This document shows, in pieces, positions 24,051 to 33,500 of a DNA stretch of 64,000 nt. Made by a program: the position numbers and the translations under genes. The notes under the pieces are model-generated. The model saw only the letters and a list, made by a program, of their open reading frames with translations. It was not told the origin of the DNA and made no database searches. Source of the stretch: Streptomyces sp. RerS4 (GTDB taxonomy: Bacteria; Actinomycetota; Actinomycetes; Streptomycetales; Streptomycetaceae). The first letter of the stretch is position 1. The number at the start of each line of letters is the position of its first letter. The DNA lies in NCBI RefSeq assembly GCF_023515955.1, contig NZ_CP097322.1, forward strand, positions 4,698,501 through 4,762,500. Direction: 5' to 3'.

Positions 24051-27000
24051 GTGACCGCGTACGAGTCCGGGCGCGCGCCCGTCCTCACCGATCCCGAGCA
24101 GCTCAAGGAGCTCCTCGGGATCCCGTTCACGCCCGAACAGCTGGCCTGCGTCACCGCCCCGCCGGCTCCCCAGGTGATCGTCGCGGGCGCCGGCTCCGGC
24201 AAGACCACCGTCATGGCCGCCCGCGTCGTCTGGCTCGTCGGCACCGGCACGGTCGCGCCCGAGCAGGTCCTCGGCCTGACCTTCACGAACAAGGCCGCCG
24301 GCGAACTGGCCGAGCGCGTCCGCAAGGCCCTCGCCCGCGCCGGCATCACCGACCCGGACCCCTCCCCGGCCGACGCCGAATCCGCCGCCGGCGAGCCCCG
24401 CATCTCCACGTACCACGCCTTCGCCGGCCGCCTCCTCACCGATCACGGCCTGCGCATCGGCCTGGAGCCCAGCGCCCGCCTCCTCGCCGACGCCACCCGC
24501 TTCCAGCTCGCCGCGAAGGTGCTCCGCGAGGCCCCCGGCCCGTACCCCTCGCTCACCAAATCCGTCCCCGACCTGGTCGGCGACCTCCTCGCGCTCGACG
24601 GGGAACTCTCCGAGCACCTCACCGAACCGGCCGCCCTGCGCGCGTACGACACCGCCCTCCTCGACGAGCTGGCCGGCGTCAAGCTCACCAACGACGACCT
24701 GCGCAAGGTCCCCGAGGCCGTACGCGGCCGGCTGGAGCTGCTGGAACTCGTCGAGCGCTACCGCGCCGCCAAACGCTCCCGCGACCTGTTCGACTTCGGC
24801 GACCAGATCGCCCTCTCCGCCCGCCTCGCCACCACCCGCCCCGAGGTCGGCGAACTGCTGCGCGACGAGTTCCGTGTCGTCCTGCTGGACGAGTACCAGG
24901 ACACCTCCGTCGCCCAGCGGCTGCTGCTGTCCGGCCTCTTCGGCGCCGGCTCGGGAGAGGCGAGCACCGGACACGCCGTCACCGCCGTCGGCGACCCCTG
25001 CCAGGCCATCTACGGCTGGCGCGGCGCGTCCGTCGCCAACCTGGACGACTTCCCCACCCACTTCCCGCACGCCGACGGCAGCCCCGCCACCCGCTTCTCC
25101 CTCAGCGAGAACCGGCGCAGCGGCGGCCGCCTCCTCGACCTCGCCAACGACCTCGCCGCCCCGCTGCGCGTCATGCACGAGGGCGTCGAGGCCCTGCGCC
25201 CCGCGCCCGGCGCCGAGCGCGACGGCCTGGTGCGGTGCGCGCTGCTGGAGACCCACGCCGAGGAGCTGGAGTGGCTCGGCGACTCCGTCGCGCACCTCGT
25301 GCGTACGGGCACCGAACCGGGCGACATCGCCGTCCTGTGCCGCTCCGCCGCCGACTTCGCGCGCATCCAGGCGGTGTTGGTGGCCCGGGACGTGCCGGTG
25401 GAGGTCGTCGGACTGTCCGGGCTGCTGCACCTGCCCGAGGTCGCCGACCTCGTCTCGGTGTGCGAGGTGCTCCAGGACCCCGGGGCCAACGCGGCCCTGG
25501 TCCGCCTCCTCGTCGGCCCGCGCTGGCGCATCGGCGCGCGCGACCTGGCCCTGCTCGGGCGCCGCGCCCGTGCGCTCGTGGCCCGCGTCTCCCCGGATTC
25601 GGGGCCGGACGGGCGCCTCGCGGCGGCGGTCGAGGGCGTGGATCCGGCGGAGGTCGTCTCGCTGGCCGACGCGTTGGAGACCTTCCTCGACGGAGCGGGC
25701 CGGGCGCCGGACGACCTGCCGTTCTCGGCGGCGGCCCGGGTCCGCTTCGCTCACCTCGCACAGGAACTGCGCGACCTGCGGCGCTCGCTCTCCGACCCGC
25801 TGATGGACGTCCTGCACCGGGTGCTGTCGACGACGGGCCTGGACGTGGAGCTGTCCGCCTCGCCGCACGCGCTGGCCGCCCGCCGGCGCGAGACCCTGTC
25901 CAACTTCATGGACGTGGCGGCCGGTTTCGCGGCCCTCGACGGCGAGGCCACCCTGCTCGCCTTCCTGGCGTTCCTGCGCACCGCCGCCCAGTACGAGAAG
26001 GGCCTCGACCACGCGCTGCCCGGTGGGGAGAACACCGTCAAGGTGCTCACCGCCCACAAGTCCAAGGGCCTGGAGTGGGACGTCGTCGTCGTCCCCGACC
26101 TGTGCGCGGGCTCGTTCCCCAAGGAGAAGGCGCCGGAGGCCTGGACCTCGTACGCCAAGGTGCTCCCGTACTCCCTGCGCGGCGACGCCCCGACGCTGCC
26201 CGCCGACCCGCCGTGGACCTCGGCGGGGCTGAAGGCCTTCAAGGCCGGCCTCAAGGAGCACAAGCAGGTCGAGGAACTCCGCCTCGGCTACGTCACCTTC
26301 ACCCGTCCGCGCTCCCTGCTGCTGGCCTCCGGCCACTGGTGGGGCCCGACGCAGAAGCGCCGCCGGGGCCCGTCCGCGTTCCTGACGGCGCTCCACGACC
26401 ACTGCGCGGCCGGGTTCGGGGAGATCGAGGCCTGGGCCGAGGAGCCCGACGCCGACGCCGAGAACCCGGCGCTCGCCGCCGACGTCACCCCGGACCACAC
26501 CTGGCCCCTGCCCTTGGACGAAGCCTCCCTGGCCCTGCGCCGCCGCGCCGCGGCCTTGGTCGAAGCCCACCTCGCCGCCCGGACGCCGGCCCCCCGGGCC
26601 GAGCCTGCCCCGGCCGAGTCCCACCGGGCCGAGCCTGCCCCGGCCGAGTCCCACCGGGCCGAGTTCCCCCCGGCCGAGTCCGCCCTGGCCGAGCCTGCCC
26701 CGGCCGTGTTCGACCCGGCCGAGCCCGACCTGGCGCCGGTCCCTGAGGACCCCTACCTCTGGCCCCCCGACTGTGAAGACCCCGCCCACGACGACCCCGC
26801 GCCGGACGACCCCTGGGCCGGCGAGTCCGTACGCCCGGCGGACGACCTGTGGGCCGGCGAAGCCGTACCCGCGGACCCCTGGGGCGAAGGCCCGTCCGGC
26901 GCTCCCGGCACGACCGGGAACGGGCTTCACGGGGTCCGGGGCGGAGCCCCGGTTTCGGGAAGGGGCGGGGTGGGGGAACGAACCTCCTGGCCGGAGCCGG

Positions 27001-27851
27001 CCGACCCGCCCCCGGCCGCCGACCTCTGGGCCGGCGAAGCCGTCGTCCCCGGCCCCCGCCACCCGGCGCGTCCGTACCCCGACTCCGCCCGCGCGCAGCG
27101 CCCGACTCAGCCGGATCCGGGCCGCCCGACCCCCGAGGAGGCCCGGACCATCGCCTCCTGGGACCGTGACCTCGACGCCCTCGAAGGCGAGCTCCGGCGC
27201 GCCCGCGCGGCCGTCCGGGACGTCGAGCTGCCCGCCTCCCTGTCCGCGAGCCAGCTGCTGCGCCTCGCCGCCGACGAGCAGGGCTTCGTACGCGATCTCG
27301 CCCGCCCCATGCCCAAGCCCCCGCAGCCCGCCGCCCGCCAGGGCACCCGCTTCCACGCCTGGGTCGAGTCCCGCTTCGACGAACTTCCCCTCCCGCTCCT
27401 CGACGGCCTCCTCGACCCGGCCACCGAACTGCCCGGCTCCGACCAGGAGGTCGCCGACGAGGCCGACCTCGACGCCCTCAAGGCCGCCTTCGAGCGCAGC
27501 GAATACGCCGAGCGCACCCCGTACCGCATGGAGGCCCCGGTCCAGCTGACCCTCGCGGGCCGGGTGATCCGCGGCCGGATCGACGCCGTGTACAAGAACC
27601 CCGACGGCTCGTACGAGGTCGTCGACTGGAAGACCGGCCGCACCACCCAGGCCGACCCGCTCCAGCTCGCCGTCTACCGCCTGGCCTGGGCGGAGGCCAC
27701 CGGCACCCCCCTCGACCGGGTCGGCGCCGCCTTCCTCCACGTCCGCAGCGGCCGCGTCATCCGCCCCCGTGACCTGCCGGGACGGGACCGCCTTGAGCGG
27801 ATCCTCCAAGGCAAAACGGGCACGGACGGCGGCGACCGGGTGGACGGTTAG
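24051..27851 (+). CDS. adnB: UvrD-like helicase/RecB-type nuclease, AdnB subunit
   Basis: A 1266-residue partner of adnA. AGAGSGKTT (45-53) is Walker A, LLDEYQDTSVAQ motif II, AHKSKGLEWDVV a later motor motif, and VVDWKTGR near 1188 with the preceding RGRIDAVYK the RecB nuclease site. Between motor and nuclease, residues about 843-1010 form a disordered insert of Ala/Glu/Pro and Asp/Trp repeats, unusually long for the family. Part comes from 30-bp tandem repeats and part from an intergenic-type palindromic element in frame. The GTG follows a TAGCCT box by 6 nt. Start and stop are clean, so the enzyme is probably functional. Confidence 0.9.
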   Translation: MTAYESGRAPVLTDPEQLKELLGIPFTPEQLACVTAPPAPQVIVAGAGSGKTTVMAARVVWLVGTGTVAPEQVLGLTFTNKAAGELAERVRKALARAGITDPDPSPADAESAAGEPRISTYHAFAGRLLTDHGLRIGLEPSARLLADATRFQLAAKVLREAPGPYPSLTKSVPDLVGDLLALDGELSEHLTEPAALRAYDTALLDELAGVKLTNDDLRKVPEAVRGRLELLELVERYRAAKRSRDLFDFGDQIALSARLATTRPEVGELLRDEFRVVLLDEYQDTSVAQRLLLSGLFGAGSGEASTGHAVTAVGDPCQAIYGWRGASVANLDDFPTHFPHADGSPATRFSLSENRRSGGRLLDLANDLAAPLRVMHEGVEALRPAPGAERDGLVRCALLETHAEELEWLGDSVAHLVRTGTEPGDIAVLCRSAADFARIQAVLVARDVPVEVVGLSGLLHLPEVADLVSVCEVLQDPGANAALVRLLVGPRWRIGARDLALLGRRARALVARVSPDSGPDGRLAAAVEGVDPAEVVSLADALETFLDGAGRAPDDLPFSAAARVRFAHLAQELRDLRRSLSDPLMDVLHRVLSTTGLDVELSASPHALAARRRETLSNFMDVAAGFAALDGEATLLAFLAFLRTAAQYEKGLDHALPGGENTVKVLTAHKSKGLEWDVVVVPDLCAGSFPKEKAPEAWTSYAKVLPYSLRGDAPTLPADPPWTSAGLKAFKAGLKEHKQVEELRLGYVTFTRPRSLLLASGHWWGPTQKRRRGPSAFLTALHDHCAAGFGEIEAWAEEPDADAENPALAADVTPDHTWPLPLDEASLALRRRAAALVEAHLAARTPAPRAEPAPAESHRAEPAPAESHRAEFPPAESALAEPAPAVFDPAEPDLAPVPEDPYLWPPDCEDPAHDDPAPDDPWAGESVRPADDLWAGEAVPADPWGEGPSGAPGTTGNGLHGVRGGAPVSGRGGVGERTSWPEPADPPPAADLWAGEAVVPGPRHPARPYPDSARAQRPTQPDPGRPTPEEARTIASWDRDLDALEGELRRARAAVRDVELPASLSASQLLRLAADEQGFVRDLARPMPKPPQPAARQGTRFHAWVESRFDELPLPLLDGLLDPATELPGSDQEVADEADLDALKAAFERSEYAERTPYRMEAPVQLTLAGRVIRGRIDAVYKNPDGSYEVVDWKTGRTTQADPLQLAVYRLAWAEATGTPLDRVGAAFLHVRSGRVIRPRDLPGRDRLERILQGKTGTDGGDRVDG
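26595..26714 (+). repeat. 30-bp tandem repeats in adnB
   Basis: Four consecutive 30-bp units (26595, 26625, 26655, 26685) encode EPAPAESHRA-type decapeptides. The first two are identical and the last two diverged. Confidence 0.8.
26925..26978 (+). repeat. GC-rich palindromic element within adnB
   Basis: The stretch contains GGTCCGGGGCGGAGCCCCGG, a palindromic block of a type common between Streptomyces genes, followed by a G-rich tail. It is read in frame as GLHGVRGGAPVSGRGGVGE, a composition unlike the flanking D/W-rich linker. This suggests insertion of an interspersed repeat into the coding region. Confidence 0.5.
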
Positions 27852-27861
27852 GCTCGTGGCC

Positions 27862-29265
27862 ATGAGCGAAACCCCGGCGGACAGCGTCGTCCGCACGTAC
27901 ATCGACACCCACCGCGCGGCCTTCCTGGACGACCTCGCGCAGTGGCTGCGGATCCCGTCCGTCTCGGCCCAGCCCGAGCACGAGGGCGACGTGCGCCGCA
28001 GCGCCGACTGGCTCGCGGCCAAGCTCAAGGAGACCGGTTTCCCGGTCACCGAGATCTGGGAGACCCGGGGCGCCCCCGCCGTCTTCGCGCACTGGCCCGC
28101 CGCCGACCCGGCCGCCCCCACGGTGCTCGTCTACGGCCACCACGACGTCCAGCCCGCCGCCCTCGCCGACGGCTGGCACACCGAGCCGTTCGAGCCCGTC
28201 GTCCGCGACGGTCGCATGTACGGGCGCGGCGCGGCCGACGACAAGGGCCAGGTCTTCTTCCACACCCTGGGCGTACGCGCGCACCTCGCCGCGACCGGCG
28301 CCGCCGCCCCGGCCGTGCACCTCAAGCTGATCATCGAGGGCGAGGAGGAGTCCGGCTCCCCGAACTTCCGCTCCCTCGTGGAGGCGCACGCCGAGCGGCT
28401 CGCCGCCGACGTCGTGATCGTCTCCGACACCGGCATGTGGTCCGAGACCACCCCCACCGTCTGCACCGGCATGCGTGGCGTCGCCGACTGCGAGATCGAC
28501 TTCCACGGGCCCGACCAGGACATCCACTCGGGCGCCTTCGGCGGTGCCGTGCCCAACCCGGCCACCGCCGCCGCCCGCCTCGTCGCCGCCCTGCACGACG
28601 AGGACGAGCGGGTCACGATTCCCGGCTTCTACGACAACATCACCGAGCTGACCGACGCCGAGCGCCGGCTGATCGCCGAGCTGCCGTTCGACGAGGCCGA
28701 GTGGCTGCGTACCGCCAAGTCGCACGCCGCCGCCGGCGAGGCCGGCTACTCCACCCTGGAGCGGGTCTGGGCCCGTCCGACCGCCGAGGTCAACGGCATC
28801 GGCGGCGGCTACCAGGGCCCCGGCGGCAAGACGATCGTGCCCGCCTCCGCCCACCTGAAGCTGTCGTTCCGCCTGGTGTCCGGCCAGGACCCGTACGAGG
28901 TCGAGGCCGCCGTCCGCGACTGGGTCGCCGCCCGCGTCCCCGAGGGGATCCGGCACTCGATCACCTTCGGCGCCCCCACCCGGCCCTGCCTGACCCCGCT
29001 GGACCACCCCGCGTTGCAGTCCGTCGTACGGGCCATGGGCCGCGCGTTCGGTCAGCCGGTGCGCTTCACCCGCGAGGGCGGCTCGGGGCCGGCGGCCGAT
29101 CTCCAGGACGTGCTGGACGCCCCCGTGCTCTTCCTCGGCATCTCCGTGCCCTCCGACGGCTGGCACTCGCCGAACGAGAAGGTCGAGCTCGACCTGCTGC
29201 TCAAGGGCGTCGAGACGACCGCGTACCTGTGGGGCGACCTGGCGGAGCACTGGAACCGCGCATGA
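27862..29265 (+). CDS. M20 family dipeptidase
   Basis: A 467-residue metallopeptidase of the M20/ArgE-DapE-CPG2 family. YGHHDVQP near 88-95 carries the first zinc ligand and catalytic Asp, GRGAADDKG the bridging Asp, and EGEEESGS the catalytic and ligand glutamates. DGWHSPNE near the end supplies the last His. It should hydrolyse dipeptides or related amides in the cytosol. The ATG is 7 nt after a TAGGCT box, so it is likely leaderless, starting 10 bp after adnB. The following nudC gene lies 87 bp downstream. Confidence 0.93.
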   Translation: MSETPADSVVRTYIDTHRAAFLDDLAQWLRIPSVSAQPEHEGDVRRSADWLAAKLKETGFPVTEIWETRGAPAVFAHWPAADPAAPTVLVYGHHDVQPAALADGWHTEPFEPVVRDGRMYGRGAADDKGQVFFHTLGVRAHLAATGAAAPAVHLKLIIEGEEESGSPNFRSLVEAHAERLAADVVIVSDTGMWSETTPTVCTGMRGVADCEIDFHGPDQDIHSGAFGGAVPNPATAAARLVAALHDEDERVTIPGFYDNITELTDAERRLIAELPFDEAEWLRTAKSHAAAGEAGYSTLERVWARPTAEVNGIGGGYQGPGGKTIVPASAHLKLSFRLVSGQDPYEVEAAVRDWVAARVPEGIRHSITFGAPTRPCLTPLDHPALQSVVRAMGRAFGQPVRFTREGGSGPAADLQDVLDAPVLFLGISVPSDGWHSPNEKVELDLLLKGVETTAYLWGDLAEHWNRA

Positions 29266-29352
29266 ACACGTGAGCACGCGTGTGAACGCCCCGCACGCCC
29301 CGCACACCGAGCAGCCTGCCTTGTCCCACCACCGGGGGAGTTGGAAGTACCT

Positions 29353-30282
29353 GTGAGCACCCGTACCGAGCGCCCGATCTCGCTCGCCGAAGCGAACGAC
29401 ATCGACCGTGCCGCCCACCACCGCCTCGACGAGGCCTGGCTCGCGGCCGCCTGGAGCCACCCGACGACGCGCGTGTTCGTCGTCTCCGGCGGCCAGGTGC
29501 TGATCGACGACACCCCCGACGGCGGGTCCGCCATCGTGATGACCCCGGCCTTCGAGGCCCCGGTCACCGAGACCCACCGCTACTTCCTGGGCACGGACGA
29601 GGACGGCGTACGGTACTTCGCGCTCCAGAAGGACTCCCTGCCGGGCCGCATCGACCAGTCGGCCCGCCCGGCCGGGCTGCGCGAGGCCGGTCTGCTGCTG
29701 TCCCCGCGCGACGCCGGGCTGATGGTGCACGCGGTGGCGCTGGAGAACTGGCAGCGCATGCACCGCTTCTGCTCCCGCTGCGGGGAACGCACCGTGGTCG
29801 CCGCCGCCGGGCACATCCGCCGCTGCCCCGGCTGCGGCGCCGAGCACTACCCGCGCACCGACCCGGCCGTGATCATGCTGGTCACCGACGAGCACGACCG
29901 GGCGCTGCTGGGCCGCCAGGTGCACTGGCCGGAGGGTCGTTTCTCCACCCTCGCGGGCTTCGTCGAGCCCGGCGAGTCCATCGAGCAGTCGGTGGTCCGC
30001 GAGGTGTGGGAGGAGGCGGGCGTCCGCGTCGGCGACGTGCGCTACGTCGCCAGCCAGCCGTGGCCGTTCCCGTACAGCCTGATGCTCGGGTTCACCGCCC
30101 GCGCGATCACCTCGGAGATCACGGTCGACGGCGAGGAGATCGAGGAAGCGCGCTGGTTCTCCCGCGACGAACTGCGCGCGGCCTTCGAGTCCGGCGAGAT
30201 GCTGCCGCCGTCGGGGATCTCCATCGCGGCGCGGCTGGTCGAGCTCTGGTACGGCGAGCCGCTGCCGAAGGCGGCTCCGTAA
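29353..30282 (+). CDS. nudC: NAD(+) diphosphatase NudC
   Basis: A 309-residue NUDIX enzyme that splits NAD(H) into NMN(H) and AMP and can remove NAD caps from RNA. A zinc ribbon is formed by Cys140, 143, 158 and 161; the Nudix box (residues 202-224, GFVEPGES...REVWEEAG) is intact; SQPWPFP at 234-240 is the motif that distinguishes NudC from other NUDIX proteins. GTG at 29353 is preceded by GGAAG. A TTG 12 nt earlier would add four residues. M. tuberculosis nudC is likewise beside uvrD2. A terminator follows. Confidence 0.95.
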   Translation: MSTRTERPISLAEANDIDRAAHHRLDEAWLAAAWSHPTTRVFVVSGGQVLIDDTPDGGSAIVMTPAFEAPVTETHRYFLGTDEDGVRYFALQKDSLPGRIDQSARPAGLREAGLLLSPRDAGLMVHAVALENWQRMHRFCSRCGERTVVAAAGHIRRCPGCGAEHYPRTDPAVIMLVTDEHDRALLGRQVHWPEGRFSTLAGFVEPGESIEQSVVREVWEEAGVRVGDVRYVASQPWPFPYSLMLGFTARAITSEITVDGEEIEEARWFSRDELRAAFESGEMLPPSGISIAARLVELWYGEPLPKAAP

Positions 30283-30330
30283 GCTTCGTCACACGGCTTC
30301 GCCGAACGGCTTCGTCACACGGCTCATACG

Positions 30331-30358
30331 AAAGGCCCCCGCCTCGGCGGGGGCCTTT
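30331..30358. terminator. Bidirectional terminator between nudC and mycoredoxin
   Basis: Perfect 13-bp stem AAAGGCCCCCGCC with its complement, ending in CTTTCC. Confidence 0.9.
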
Positions 30359-30383
30359 CCGTGCTCACGCACCTCGCGCCCGA

Positions 30384-30644
30384 TCAGACGGCGAGGGCCT
30401 GCTTGACCTGCGCGAGGCTCGGGTTCGTCATGACGGACTCGTTGCCGGCGGAGGAGCGCACGAGCACGGTGGGAACGGTCTGGTTGCCGTTGTTCGCCTT
30501 CTCGACGAACGCGGCGGACGCCGGGTCCAGCTCGATGTTGATCTCGTTGTAGGCGATGCCTTCGCGGTCCAGCTGCGTCTTCAGTCGACGGCAGTAGCCG
30601 CACCAGGTCGTGCTGTACATCGTGACGGTGCCCGTGTCCTGCAT
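30384..30644 (-). CDS. Mycoredoxin (glutaredoxin-like thiol reductase)
   Basis: An 86-residue thioredoxin-fold protein. The redox motif CGYC lies at 15-18 after TMYSTTW, and TVPTVLV supplies the cis-proline. Mycoredoxin-1 reduces mycothiol mixed disulfides in actinobacteria. The M. tuberculosis homologue Rv3198A occupies the same place next to uvrD2. The ATG is preceded by GAAGGAGAGCG, a strong ribosome site, and the gene is divergent from uvrD2. It therefore fits thiol-stress control downstream of SigR, though no SigR promoter was recognised. Confidence 0.93.
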   Translation of the reverse strand: MQDTGTVTMYSTTWCGYCRRLKTQLDREGIAYNEINIELDPASAAFVEKANNGNQTVPTVLVRSSAGNESVMTNPSLAQVKQALAV

Positions 30645-30800
30645 GCTGCGCTCTCCTTCGTGAGGGCTCGGTGGTCCGAGTACCGGAACGTACGGGAGCG
30701 CGCCACCATTCCCGCGCGCCTCCGGTCCGACAATCGGCTCGGCCGCCCCGCCTGTGGACAAGTTTCCCGCCCGCCCCGGTGGACCTGGCAGCATGGCGGG

Positions 30801-32978
30801 GTGACCACAGCAACGCACTCATCCGATTTCCCGGCCGGCACGGGCACCGACGCGGCCGATGCCGACGCCGTGCTCCTTGGCCTGGACCCGGAGCAGCGCG
30901 AGGTCGCCACGACCCTGCGCGGGCCGGTGTGCGTACTGGCGGGCGCCGGCACCGGCAAGACCCGGGCCATCACCCACCGCATCGCCTATGGGGTGCGTTC
31001 CGGACAGCTCATGCCGGCCAGTGTGTTGGCCGTCACGTTCACCAACCGCGCCGCCGGTGAGATGCGCGGCCGGCTGCGCGCGCTCGGCGCGGACGGGGTC
31101 CAGGCCCGGACGTTCCACTCCGCCGCCCTGCGCCAGCTCCAGTACTTCTGGCCCCGCGCGGTCGGCGGCGACGTCCCGCGACTCCTGGAGCGGAAGATCC
31201 AGTTCGTGGCCGAGGCCGGAGCGCGCTGCCGCATCCGCCTCGACCGCGGCGAGCTGCGCGACGTCACCGGTGAGATCGAGTGGGCCAAGGTCACCCAGAC
31301 CGTCCCGGCCGACTACCCTGCCGCCGCGCTCAAGGCGGGCCGCGAAGCCCCGCGCGACATGGCCGAGATCGCCCAGATCTACGGGACGTACGAGCAGCTC
31401 AAGCGCGACCGAGGCATGATCGACTTCGAGGACGTGCTGCTCCTCACCGTCGGCATCCTCCAGGACCGCCACGACATCGCCGAGCAGATCCGCGCCCAGT
31501 ACCAGCACTTCGTGGTGGACGAGTACCAGGACGTCAGCCCGCTCCAGCAGCGGCTCCTCGACCTGTGGCTCGGCGACCGCGACAGCCTCTGCGTCGTCGG
31601 CGACGCCAGCCAGACCATCTACTCCTTCACCGGCGCGACCCCCGACCACCTGCTGAACTTCCGCAACCGGTTCCCGCGCGCCACGGTCGTCAAGCTGATC
31701 CGTGACTACCGCTCCACCCCCCAGGTGGTACACCTCGCCAACGGCCTGCTGAATCAGGCCAAGGGCCGGGCCGCCGAACACCGCCTGGAGCTGATCTCGC
31801 AGCGCGAGCCCGGCCCCGCCCCGGCCTACGCCGAGTACGCCGACGAGCCCGCCGAGGCCGAGGGCGTCGCCCACCGCGTCCGGGACCTGATCGCGGCCGG
31901 CGTCCCCGCCGGCGAGATCGCCGTCCTCTACCGGATCAACGCCCAGTCCGAGGTCTACGAGCAGGCCCTCGCCGACGCCGGCGTCCCCTACCAGCTGCGC
32001 GGCGCCGAGCGCTTCTTCGAGCGCGCCGAGGTGCAGAAGGCCGTCCTCGCCCTGCGCGGAGCCGCCCGCTCCGCCGGCAACGACCCGCTGCTGGAGGACC
32101 TCGTCGAGCTGGGCTCCCAGGTCCGGGCCGTGCTCAGCTCCACCGGCTGGAGCGCCACGCCGCCCGCCGGCTCCGGCGCCGTCCGCGACCAGTGGGAATC
32201 GGTGGCCGCGCTGGTCCGCCTCGCCGAGGACTTCGCCCGCACCCGCCCCGGCGCCACCCTCGCCGACCTCACCGTCGAGCTGGACGAGCGCAAGGCCGCG
32301 CAGCACGCGCCGACCGTCCAGGGCGTCACCCTCGCCTCCCTGCACGCCGCGAAGGGCCTGGAGTGGGACGCCGTCTTCCTCGTCGGCCTGACCGACGGCA
32401 TGCTGCCCATCACCTACGCCAAGACCGACGAGCAGGTCGAGGAGGAGCGGCGGCTGCTGTACGTCGGCGTCACCCGCGCGCGGCTCCACCTGACGCTCTC
32501 CTGGGCCCTCTCGCGGACTCCGGGCGGCCGGGCCTCCCGCCGGCCCAGCCGCTTCCTGAACGGCCTGCGACCGGGCTCCGCGGCCCCCGGTAGTCGCCCC
32601 GGCGGCCCGATCGAGCGGAGTGGCCGGGGGCGCGGCCGCCGCGGCCCCGCCCTGTGCCGCGTGTGCGGCAAGACCCTGACCGAGGCCGGCGAGATCAAGC
32701 TGATGCGCTGCGAGGACTGCCCGTCCGACATGGACGAGGGGCTCTACGAGCGGCTGCGCGCGTGGCGGGCCGTCCAGTCGAAGGCCCAGGGGCTGCCCCC
32801 GTACTGCGTCTTCACCGACAAGACCCTGATGGCCATCGCGGAGGCCTCGCCCGCCGAGGCGGGGGAGCTCTCGATGATCTCCGGAGTCGGCGGTCGCAAG
32901 CTCGACCGCTACGGGGCCGACGTCCTGGCCATCTGCGCAGGCCAGGAGCCCGGCGGCGGGGATTCTGACGACGCGTAG
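30801..32978 (+). CDS. uvrD2: DNA helicase UvrD2
   Basis: A 725-residue superfamily 1A helicase. AGAGTGKTR (48-56) is Walker A, VDEYQDVSPLQ motif II, AAKGLEWDAVF motif V and GVTRARLHL motif VI. The C-terminus carries a four-cysteine zinc module (CRVCGK...CEDC near 618-640) followed by an HRDC domain, the arrangement that defines actinobacterial UvrD2. It unwinds DNA 3' to 5' and is involved in repair. GTG at 30801 lies 6 nt after CAGCAT, a weak leaderless signature. Motor motifs are complete. The neighbouring nudC, mycoredoxin and wblC order matches mycobacteria. Confidence 0.95.
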   Translation: MTTATHSSDFPAGTGTDAADADAVLLGLDPEQREVATTLRGPVCVLAGAGTGKTRAITHRIAYGVRSGQLMPASVLAVTFTNRAAGEMRGRLRALGADGVQARTFHSAALRQLQYFWPRAVGGDVPRLLERKIQFVAEAGARCRIRLDRGELRDVTGEIEWAKVTQTVPADYPAAALKAGREAPRDMAEIAQIYGTYEQLKRDRGMIDFEDVLLLTVGILQDRHDIAEQIRAQYQHFVVDEYQDVSPLQQRLLDLWLGDRDSLCVVGDASQTIYSFTGATPDHLLNFRNRFPRATVVKLIRDYRSTPQVVHLANGLLNQAKGRAAEHRLELISQREPGPAPAYAEYADEPAEAEGVAHRVRDLIAAGVPAGEIAVLYRINAQSEVYEQALADAGVPYQLRGAERFFERAEVQKAVLALRGAARSAGNDPLLEDLVELGSQVRAVLSSTGWSATPPAGSGAVRDQWESVAALVRLAEDFARTRPGATLADLTVELDERKAAQHAPTVQGVTLASLHAAKGLEWDAVFLVGLTDGMLPITYAKTDEQVEEERRLLYVGVTRARLHLTLSWALSRTPGGRASRRPSRFLNGLRPGSAAPGSRPGGPIERSGRGRGRRGPALCRVCGKTLTEAGEIKLMRCEDCPSDMDEGLYERLRAWRAVQSKAQGLPPYCVFTDKTLMAIAEASPAEAGELSMISGVGGRKLDRYGADVLAICAGQEPGGGDSDDA

Positions 32979-32989
32979 AAACTCGTCGG

Positions 32990-33028
32990 AAAAATAGTTT
33001 GCACATGCCCGTCGGATCCCCATAGGTT
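32990..33028 (+). promoter_or_regulatory. wblC promoter with AT-rich WhiB7-type box
   Basis: AAAAATAG (32990-32997) directly precedes a -35 TTGCAC (32999-33004). An 18-nt spacer leads to -10 TAGGTT (33023-33028). WhiB7/WblC proteins activate their own and regulon promoters from an AT-rich stretch just upstream of the -35, so this is the expected autoregulated promoter. The transcript would have a leader of about 625 nt. Confidence 0.75.
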
Positions 33029-33146
33029 CTTAGCAACGGAAACGGTGGGCTTCTCCGAAGCCTCCGATCCGTGCTGTACTTATCCGAATACGCATGGGAC
33101 AGGCCTTCGGGCCGAGTCCCCGAGACGCCGAGAGGAGGCGAGACCA

Positions 33147-33476
33147 GTGGCCAGCTTCATGACCTTCACCAAAATGACCGATCGCTCGGTCGACGCTTCC
33201 TGCCTGCTCGGTTCCGTCTCCCTCCTGGGTACCGGTCTGTCCGCGATTTCCGCCGGCAGCCCCGCCCCCGCCCTCCTCGCGACCCTTCCGGTCCGCGAGC
33301 GGAATGAGCGACCGACCAAGGCACTGGTGGCAGTAGCGGAAGCCCAGGCGCATGGCGCCTATGGCTTCGCGGCCGCGGCCGGTGCCGGAGCTCAGACCGA
33401 GCAGACGACGAAGCAGCAGCACCACCACCTGATGTGGGCCTTCCGTGGGCTCGAACCCTGGAGTGATCCAGCCTGA
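33147..33476 (+). CDS. Upstream ORF in the wblC leader
   Basis: A 109-codon frame starting at GTG with GAGGAGGCGAG upstream. The product is Ala/Ser-rich in the middle and ends QQHHHLMWAFRGLEPWSD. The sequence looks like a regulatory leader rather than an enzyme, without any domain. It ends 25 nt before the attenuator stem at 33501. Translation-dependent attenuation by a leader ORF has been reported for whiB7/wblC: slowed ribosomes in the uORF prevent the terminator from forming and let wblC be read. Whether the full 109 codons or a shorter internal start is used cannot be told here. Confidence 0.65.
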   Translation: MASFMTFTKMTDRSVDASCLLGSVSLLGTGLSAISAGSPAPALLATLPVRERNERPTKALVAVAEAQAHGAYGFAAAAGAGAQTEQTTKQQHHHLMWAFRGLEPWSDPA

Positions 33477-33500
33477 TCGCGAGATCTGGCCGGCGCCTTC

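Noticed and set aside
23658..28121. A 1487-codon minus-strand frame over adnA and adnB
   Set aside because: Shadow of two conserved plus-strand genes with complete catalytic motifs; the antisense product has low-complexity Gly/Val/Arg sequence only.
30286..30325. Direct repeat CTTCGTCACACGGCT downstream of nudC
   Set aside because: Two copies only, without coding or structural context; probably local slippage.
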